From positions 744,001 to 808,000 of the forward strand of contig CP126207.1 of assembly GCA_030272155.1 (NCBI GenBank): DNA of 64,000 bases. Reading direction: 5' to 3'. This document shows, piece after piece, positions 62,201 to 64,000 of the stretch. The first letter of the stretch is position 1. Every line of letters starts with the position of its first letter. A model generated the notes under the pieces. The model was given only the letters and a program-made list of their open reading frames with translations. It did no database searches and was not told the origin of the DNA. Origin of the DNA: Tetradesmus obliquus (Eukaryota; Chlorophyta; Chlorophyceae; Sphaeropleales; Scenedesmaceae). The position numbers and the translations under genes were made by a program.

Positions 62201-62513
62201 GCCTTGCAGTCCCACTGCCAAGACCCAGGGTTTAGGCCCGGGAGGGTTAAGGTTTAGCAGCGCCTTAAGCCCTGGCGGCACTTTAACGCCTCCTGGGCAT
62301 GTGAGGACAAGATCGGCTCTGGGATTGCAGTACAATGCTGACTCAGCAGCAGGTGCTGGCAGTACAAGTGGCAGTACAAGTGGCAGTACAGTTGCTGCTG
62401 CTGGGGTGTGGGATGATGCTGCCATTGCTGCTGCTGTCAGCAAGGTGCTGAAGCGCATGGTAGATGACTTGTCGGTTAGTGAGGCGCGGAGCCAGCTGCA
62501 GCAGCAGCTGTAG
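30172..62513 (+). CDS. Giant formin (PH, FH3-like, FH1, FH2)
   Basis: Actin-nucleating formin. Thirty-two exons join in phase to 8,814 nt, about 2,937 aa, over 32 kb; exon coordinates are in the module entries below. Order: PH domain (residues 1-123), low complexity, armadillo-like FH3-type region (about 540-1170), Gln-rich segment, proline modules (FH1, to about 1685), FH2 (about 1685-2217), basic coiled segment, and a 678-residue Ser/Gln/Ala-rich tail. FH2 identity rests on KSFFWDKIPD, LNLLDLKR, AILSLDG, LQCLPSEEEKGVL, LAVGNFLNHGSRLGNAPGF and DSRSTDGKSTML. The start ATG (30172) opens directly into the PH core. Its introns hold about 60 partial exon copies and one antisense Dualen retrotransposon. 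Precise ends of the low-complexity exons are less certain than the domain exons. Confidence 0.92.
31314..31600 (+). repeat. Formin exon 4 acceptor-side echoes (three copies)
   Basis: Copies of NVSQSDNFYHFTLQLA codons begin at about 31314, 31429 and 31523, each after CAG or a CTG run. The third is heavily mutated. Confidence 0.9.
32834..32957 (+). repeat. Formin exon 5 donor-side echo
   Basis: A copy of the exon 5 end, from the YVGGAGGFG codons to GGCAGGCCAG/GTACGG. It parallels 32656-32768 and has several substitutions. Confidence 0.88.
33146..33500 (+). repeat. Formin exon 6 acceptor-side echoes (three copies)
   Basis: CAG acceptor plus the GSPSPSFSRSPSST codons at about 33149, 33280 and 33423. 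They are separated by a shared spacer with TGTTTGTCTGCTTTG or CTCCTG text. Confidence 0.92.
33790..34275 (+). repeat. Formin exon 6 donor-side echoes (three copies)
   Basis: Copies of the exon 6 end (GLVSTVATMAMGSTAPQQQ codons to GAGACACG/GTGCG, with GCAAGACATG/GTGCG in the second) near 33800-33895, 33990-34084 and 34177-34268. The spacer includes GGTATTGTTCATTCGTTCATGAGG-type text of about 95 bp. Confidence 0.93.
35440..35662 (+). repeat. Formin exon 8 donor-side echoes (two copies) with poly(G)
   Basis: Copies of the exon 8 end (VTRREPRWAD...NSQISPQ codons then GT) at about 35448-35541, and a shorter one at 35612-35659. An 18-bp poly(G) tract lies between them at 35572-35589. Confidence 0.9.
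35758..35997 (+). repeat. Formin exon 9 acceptor-side echoes (two copies) with CTG runs
   Basis: CTG run, ACACAG or GCACAG acceptor and AMVAQLQACPSQVVL codons at about 35786 and 35887. A third CTG run (35939-35988) then leads to the real exon through TTTATACAG. Confidence 0.93.
36415..37045 (+). repeat. Echoes of formin exons 10 and 11
   Basis: Exon 10: an acceptor-side copy at 36417-36476 (AGGLHERPAAAD codons) and a donor-side copy at about 36737-36791 (ELLLAKQP then GTGGGTCTG). Exon 11: two acceptor-side copies at about 36893 and 36987 (VLQLLCMCLTCQESEDAKL codons), each running into GCTGCTGCGGCTGCTGCTG. Confidence 0.9.
38620..38950 (+). repeat. Formin exon 13 acceptor-side echoes (three copies)
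   Basis: TACTGCAG acceptor plus VVDELVRSGLLSAL codons at about 38626, 38748 and 38876. All depart from the exon near the LDM codons, at TGTTGT or TGATGTGATCTGAT. Confidence 0.93.
39220..39320 (+). repeat. Formin exon 13 donor-side echo
   Basis: Copy of LADLDMGEVSCQLMPLKDEI codons. It ends GGAAATCAAATTAG/GTAAGCG, unlike the real exon, which ends GAGGAGATAG/GTGAGC. Confidence 0.9.
39544..43412 (+). other. Formin exons 14-23: Gln-rich segment and FH1 proline modules
   Basis: Exons 39544-40512, 40730-40780, 41016-41063, 41241-41288, 41530-41649, 41974-42039, 42383-42442, 42759-42794, 42985-43044 and 43340-43412. Exon 14 has a Gln/Arg-rich probable coiled coil (LRQKQRQQRRQQRWQRRQQR), then the first PPPPAPPLPGQ modules. 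Exons 15-22 are all phase 1 to phase 1 and encode one or two GPRPPPPPPPLPG modules each. FH1 modules bind profilin-actin and feed FH2; that is family knowledge. Confidence 0.88.
43540..43590 (+). repeat. Formin exon 23 donor-side echo
   Basis: Copy of PMPGGARPPPPG codons followed by CCAG/GTACATC. Confidence 0.85.
43715..43885 (+). repeat. Formin exon 24 acceptor-side echoes (two copies)
   Basis: Copies of FGAIHGQPQY codons at about 43715-43746 and 43811-43882. The second is preceded by a CTG run and GCGTAG acceptor and ends in frame with a stop. Confidence 0.88.
44308..44800 (+). repeat. Formin exon 25 acceptor-side echoes (three copies)
   Basis: CAG acceptor plus AVRNKNLDASKAAEK codons begin at 44311, 44530 and 44729. 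All extend 90-100 nt into the exon, then diverge. The complete exon is the fourth copy (44877). Confidence 0.95.
45169..45247 (+). repeat. Left half of the interrupted exon 25 donor-side echo
   Basis: Copy of the exon 25 middle (ARLKVPWQGV and LSLDGGA codons). It is cut by the retrotransposon at 45248-45258 and resumes at 53250. Confidence 0.95.
45248..45258. repeat. Target-site duplication, left copy
   Basis: TTAAGGGCGCA, identical to 53250-53260. It corresponds to the exon 25 codons around the FKGA/FEGA position, so the insertion is inside an exon copy. Confidence 0.95.
45423..47783 (-). pseudogene. Dualen: RNase H, zinc knuckle and restriction-like endonuclease
   Basis: The longest intact frame of the element (786 codons; its first part overlaps the previous segment). 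RNase H motifs are FIYTDGS, INRAELAAIRVAV, ATDCLAS and KVKSHTGIVGNEIAD. A CPLCGQEDGGHHALSGC knuckle follows, then a C-terminal PD-(D/E)XK pattern: PDAFLYD and, 13 residues on, VVEIKY. Ends in Lys/Arg-rich residues and a stop at 45423. Confidence 0.88.
47659..49137 (-). pseudogene. Dualen: post-RT region with PHD-like zinc cluster
   Basis: About 490 codons continuing the reverse transcriptase in another frame. The C-terminal part has CEYCKERV, HTCCVCMRKYHEQC, a Cys4-His-Cys arrangement resembling a PHD/RING-type finger. The middle matches nothing I can name. Confidence 0.75.
49004..50125 (-). pseudogene. Dualen: reverse transcriptase
   Basis: RT fingers and palm with QAGFRSKRTT, LLQADMTEAFD (first catalytic Asp), QGDSLSPFLFAVYLEPLL and ITYADDVNIL, the YADD active site, at about 49452-49478. 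Frame changes separate it from the endonuclease segment upstream and the next segment downstream. Confidence 0.92.
50163..51838 (-). pseudogene. Dualen: APE-type endonuclease and linker
   Basis: Exonuclease-endonuclease-phosphatase pattern: VIAGDFNATIQPEDRV, SRIDDIYV and GTDHDLMTAEL (catalytic Asp/Asn/His set), followed by an Ala/Glu-rich helical linker. A frame change near 50400 moves the reading to 50474-50163. Confidence 0.9.
51839..53249 (-). pseudogene. Dualen: Josephin-like cysteine protease and endonuclease start
   Basis: The frame enters from the element edge without an ATG. Cys in LQCGAHALHALLG (about 53093), His in DDYGGHYKTWI (about 52774) and Asp in WYECDSI (about 52730), together with GYYTVRAINHWL, follow the spacing of Josephin-type ubiquitin peptidases. 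A Pro/Lys-rich linker follows, then TTLNVQGL, the start of the APE domain. This is interrupted by TAG at 52012-52014; the same frame resumes to about 51843 (DIMVLTETK) before a frame change. Confidence 0.75.
53250..53260. repeat. Target-site duplication, right copy
   Basis: TTAAGGGCGCA, identical to 45248-45258. The flanking bases differ (T on the left, G on the right). Confidence 0.95.
53261..53941 (+). repeat. Formin exon 25 donor-side echoes (rest of the interrupted one plus three)
   Basis: The interrupted echo resumes and ends at 53320 with CTGCAG/GTGCG. Three further copies end at 53526, 53734 and 53941, each starting near the IRMARLKVPWQGVG codons and followed by similar intron text (GGTTGGGTTTCGGGGTTTC). 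Confidence 0.95.
54129..54505 (+). repeat. Formin exon 26 acceptor-side echoes (three copies)
   Basis: CAG acceptor plus AYRQSGKPIEAVS codons begin at 54132, 54284 and 54421, with TGTACTGCCT-type spacer repeats. A short relative of the exon's 3' end lies at about 54816-54850. Confidence 0.93.
54989..55410 (+). repeat. Formin exon 27 acceptor-side echoes (four copies)
   Basis: DHISACKELQSSATFKQLLAA-related codons begin at 54992, 55122, 55267 and 55355, each after a CTG run and CAG. The third jumps within the copy, so its internal structure is rearranged. Confidence 0.92.
55880..56240 (+). repeat. Formin exon 28 acceptor-side echoes (four copies)
   Basis: ALARQVLARGKDIAVLS-related codons at about 55885, 55982, 56098 and 56206. 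The last is the shortest. Confidence 0.92.
57286..57364 (+). repeat. Formin exon 29 donor-side echo
   Basis: Copy of SLVTVRIVVDNFVPVMSR codons with GTGAGTGCCTG donor and similar following intron. Confidence 0.92.
57527..58115 (+). repeat. Formin exon 30 acceptor-side echoes (four copies)
   Basis: CAG acceptor plus VLASIKGCQAELALLRDR codons begin at 57530, 57704, 57885 and 58056. The last two leave the exon one or two codons earlier than the first two. Confidence 0.95.
58435..58885 (+). repeat. Formin exon 30 donor-side echoes (three copies)
   Basis: Copies of WEALLRHYGETKQSVPTDTE codons ending GACATGCAG/GT at about 58541, 58709 and 58876. The first also keeps the LLRDRSAS codons. Confidence 0.95.
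59015..59205 (+). repeat. Formin exon 31 acceptor-side echoes (two copies)
   Basis: CGCAG acceptor plus VLVEHFSSAQKAV-like codons at about 59017 and 59138, with CTG runs before each. Confidence 0.9.
59465..59690 (+). repeat. Formin exon 31 donor-side echoes (two copies)
   Basis: ERKQRLARAKVKNAAAEAAKK-like codons ending AAG/GTGGGCG at 59566, and an eroded copy ending at about 59678. A short triplicated GGAAGATATGCTGC precedes the first. Confidence 0.88.
59930..60390 (+). repeat. Formin exon 32 acceptor-side echoes (four copies)
   Basis: CAG or TAG acceptor plus VTALAASSSSSRKKQL codons at about 59933, 60071, 60194 and 60330. The third is reduced to the VTALEASS codons. Confidence 0.92.
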
Positions 62514-63167
62514 CTTGCGAGCGCGCGTTTAGTGCAGCAGTACACAGCCGCATGCTTCGTTGGCTGACGGATGCAACCTGTGATTGTAACGTGTGGTGTG
62601 TTTGCTGAAGAATTGATTGGATGTGTCTCTACCGGCAGTATTACTGATAAGCTGATCGATCAGCTTAAAAGATACATGATCCTGCAGCTGCGGCATGCCG
62701 CATGCTGTGCAGCAGCTTCCATAGTGGCAGTAGCCTGCAGATCTCGGCCGCAGCACGCCATCGACCTTTTACTAACAATCTGCTTGCAAGCGTCATACTC
62801 CCGTGGATTCAGCAAGTAAGGATCACTGCCCGCTGTGCAACACGGTGTGGGAACAGGGGTGCAACGTGTTGATCCTTGGTTAGGGCTTTGTCACGCTATC
62901 GTGCAAAAGGCACCACTGTGCACACTGCATGGAGTCGGACCTGCCTGAACAGATTGGACAATTTTCCAGGCCTACAACGTAGCCTTGTCGCGCCCTTCGA
63001 TGCGTACAACGCCGCCGCGTCTAGCCTAACCTGTCGCCTGGACCAGGCGCTCTGTTTGTCGACGTTTCGTAGCACATGCGCGCTCCATGCTGATGTTTTG
63101 GTGCTGAACGTCTATTCAAACTTGCAAACTTCCAACTTTGCAAACTTACAAAATAATATATTTCACC
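62514..63167. other. Formin 3' flank and promoter side of the next gene
   Basis: No supportable coding region. AT-richer text (AAAATAATATATTTCACC) immediately precedes the next start codon. An open stretch around 62876-63100 has no splice or family support. Confidence 0.45.
62585..62589 (+). terminator. TGTAA poly(A) signal of the formin gene
   Basis: TGTAA lies 72 nt after the formin stop codon, a typical distance for green-algal 3' UTRs. Confidence 0.45.
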
Positions 63168-63373
63168 ATGCAGCACAGAGCCACAGCAGCAAATTCTGCA
63201 CACAGAGCAGCAACGACAGCACCACACACCGTGCCAATACGCAAGAGGGCAGCGACCAGTGTCACACGTGCTGTGCTCAACCCTTTCTGTGTGACTCTTT
63301 CAGCTGGTTGCGTGGCTCTGGCTGCTTCAGGTGGGTGTGTTGAGCTAGGCGGTGGTTGTTAGCCAAATGCGTC

Positions 63374-63420
<47 letters not shown>

Positions 63421-64000
63421 GCTGCTGTCCCTGCAGCAACTGCAAATATGAATGTAGAATCGAATCTAGCCAGGCTCATAAGCAACATGCTGCAGTGTGG
63501 CGAATGCAGCACCTGTAAAGCAGTGCAACAACACAGTGCCGCTGCTGCCTCAGGTGCCGTGCCGCTGCATGATGTCGCTTTCAGCCTCGCATGGCCCGCC
63601 TACCTAGCAGCAGCCAATGCCCTGCGTTTCAGCAGCAATACAAGCCAGCAGCAGCGCCCCCCAGGGCCTCTGTATCCTGCAGCTTGGGTGAAGTATTATG
63701 CCGGCGCTGCAGCAGTTCTGGCACTGCTGCTGCCTGGTTTGGTGTACATACATGCTGCCTGTACCAGCAGCAGCAGTGGTCTTGGTGCAGCCTTCAGTGG
63801 AGAAGCAAGCAGCGAAGGCATGTTTGGGATCAGCCGTAACATCGTTACATGGCTTTCAAAAGCAGCAGGAGGTGCAGGATGCGGTGCTGATATAGCTAAG
63901 AGCAGCAGTAACAGCAGCGCTGTGTTGTGCATTCTGGGACCACACCTGTACCTCACGGCTATGCAAGTTCTTTGTGAGTTCCTCAGCAGCAGCAGCATCA
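63168..64000 (+). CDS. 5' part of a gene for a probably organelle-targeted protein
   Basis: Exon 1 (63168-63330) starts at ATG and has 54 codons with an Ala/Arg/Thr-rich, acid-free N-terminus (MQHRATAANSAHRAATTAPH, then IRKRAATSVTRAVL), typical of chloroplast or mitochondrial transit peptides. It ends TCAG/GTGGGTG in phase 1. The intron carries a CTG run at 63372-63428 and a CCCTGCAG acceptor. Exon 2 starts at 63437 in matching phase and stays open for 188 codons to the window end. It includes CGECSTCK, LAWPAYLAAANALRF, YYAGAAAVLALLLPGLVYIH (a possible membrane span) and FGISRNIVTWLSKAAGG. No family recognised; the 3' part lies outside the window. Confidence 0.7.

Larger units (their letters stand above)
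59266..62513 (+). other. Formin exons 31-32: basic coiled segment and long tail
   Basis: Exon 31 (59266-59391) encodes a charged helix (FSSAQKAVLQEEKDAAERKQ followed by a Lys/Ala-rich run) typical of the region after FH2. Exon 32 (60477-62513) starts with VTALAASSSSSRKKQLSGLS and encodes 678 residues of Ser/Gln/Ala/Pro-rich sequence with scattered SP sites. It ends WDDAAIAAAVSKVLKRMVDD and LSVSEARSQLQQQL. The final about 30 residues look helical and may be a conserved end. Confidence 0.85.

Overview
The window is nuclear DNA of a eukaryote, most probably a chlorophyte green alga (Chlorophyceae). Supporting points are: many short exons with GT-AG introns; interstitial TTTAGGG/CCCTAAA telomere-type motifs; a TGTAA poly(A) signal downstream of a stop codon; a Dualen-type non-LTR retrotransposon, a family first described from Chlamydomonas; and extreme CAG/CTG triplet content. 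The genus cannot be fixed from sequence alone. I saw no rRNA gene, tRNA gene or CRISPR array.

Layout. 501-1244 (+): last exon of an unrecognised gene, followed by three degrading copies of its 3' end. 2905-12823 (-): NOT2 (CNOT2/VIP2), the CCR4-NOT subunit, modelled as 11 exons and 666 aa. 13719-17306 (+): adenylate kinase isoenzyme 6 (AK6/Fap7), 5 exons, 175 aa. 17.3-20.2 kb: unresolved gene-like region with orphan exons, a 15-bp minisatellite and an inverted telomere-like motif. 20246-26057 (+): unknown secreted protein, 8 exons, 386 aa. 26.1-30.2 kb: repeat-rich intergenic DNA. 30172-62513 (+): a giant formin, 32 exons and about 2,937 aa, with PH, FH3-like, FH1 and FH2 regions and a low-complexity tail; a degraded 8-kb Dualen element lies antisense in one of its introns. 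63168-64000 (+): start of a gene for a probably organelle-targeted protein that runs off the window. The NOT2, AK6, secreted-protein and formin models were assembled by hand, and the reading phase is consistent at every junction.

The most unusual property is shared by all of these genes. Nearly every intron carries serial partial copies of its flanking exons. Copies upstream of an exon hold the 3' splice site plus the exon's 5' part. Copies downstream hold the exon's 3' part plus the 5' splice site. Only one copy in each ladder is complete. I call these exon-edge echoes; by hand I count roughly 60 acceptor-side and 50 donor-side copies. A second regularity is that introns very often end in a sense-strand CTG run leading directly into the CAG acceptor. 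Several echo breakpoints fall in CAG/CTG microhomology, which suggests triplet-driven tandem duplication as the source of intron growth. The Dualen element is inserted inside one echo, so that echo is older than the insertion.

The recognised genes are unrelated housekeeping and cytoskeletal functions (mRNA deadenylation and transcription, ribosome assembly, actin nucleation). They form no operon or pathway; what they share is the exon-echo and triplet architecture.
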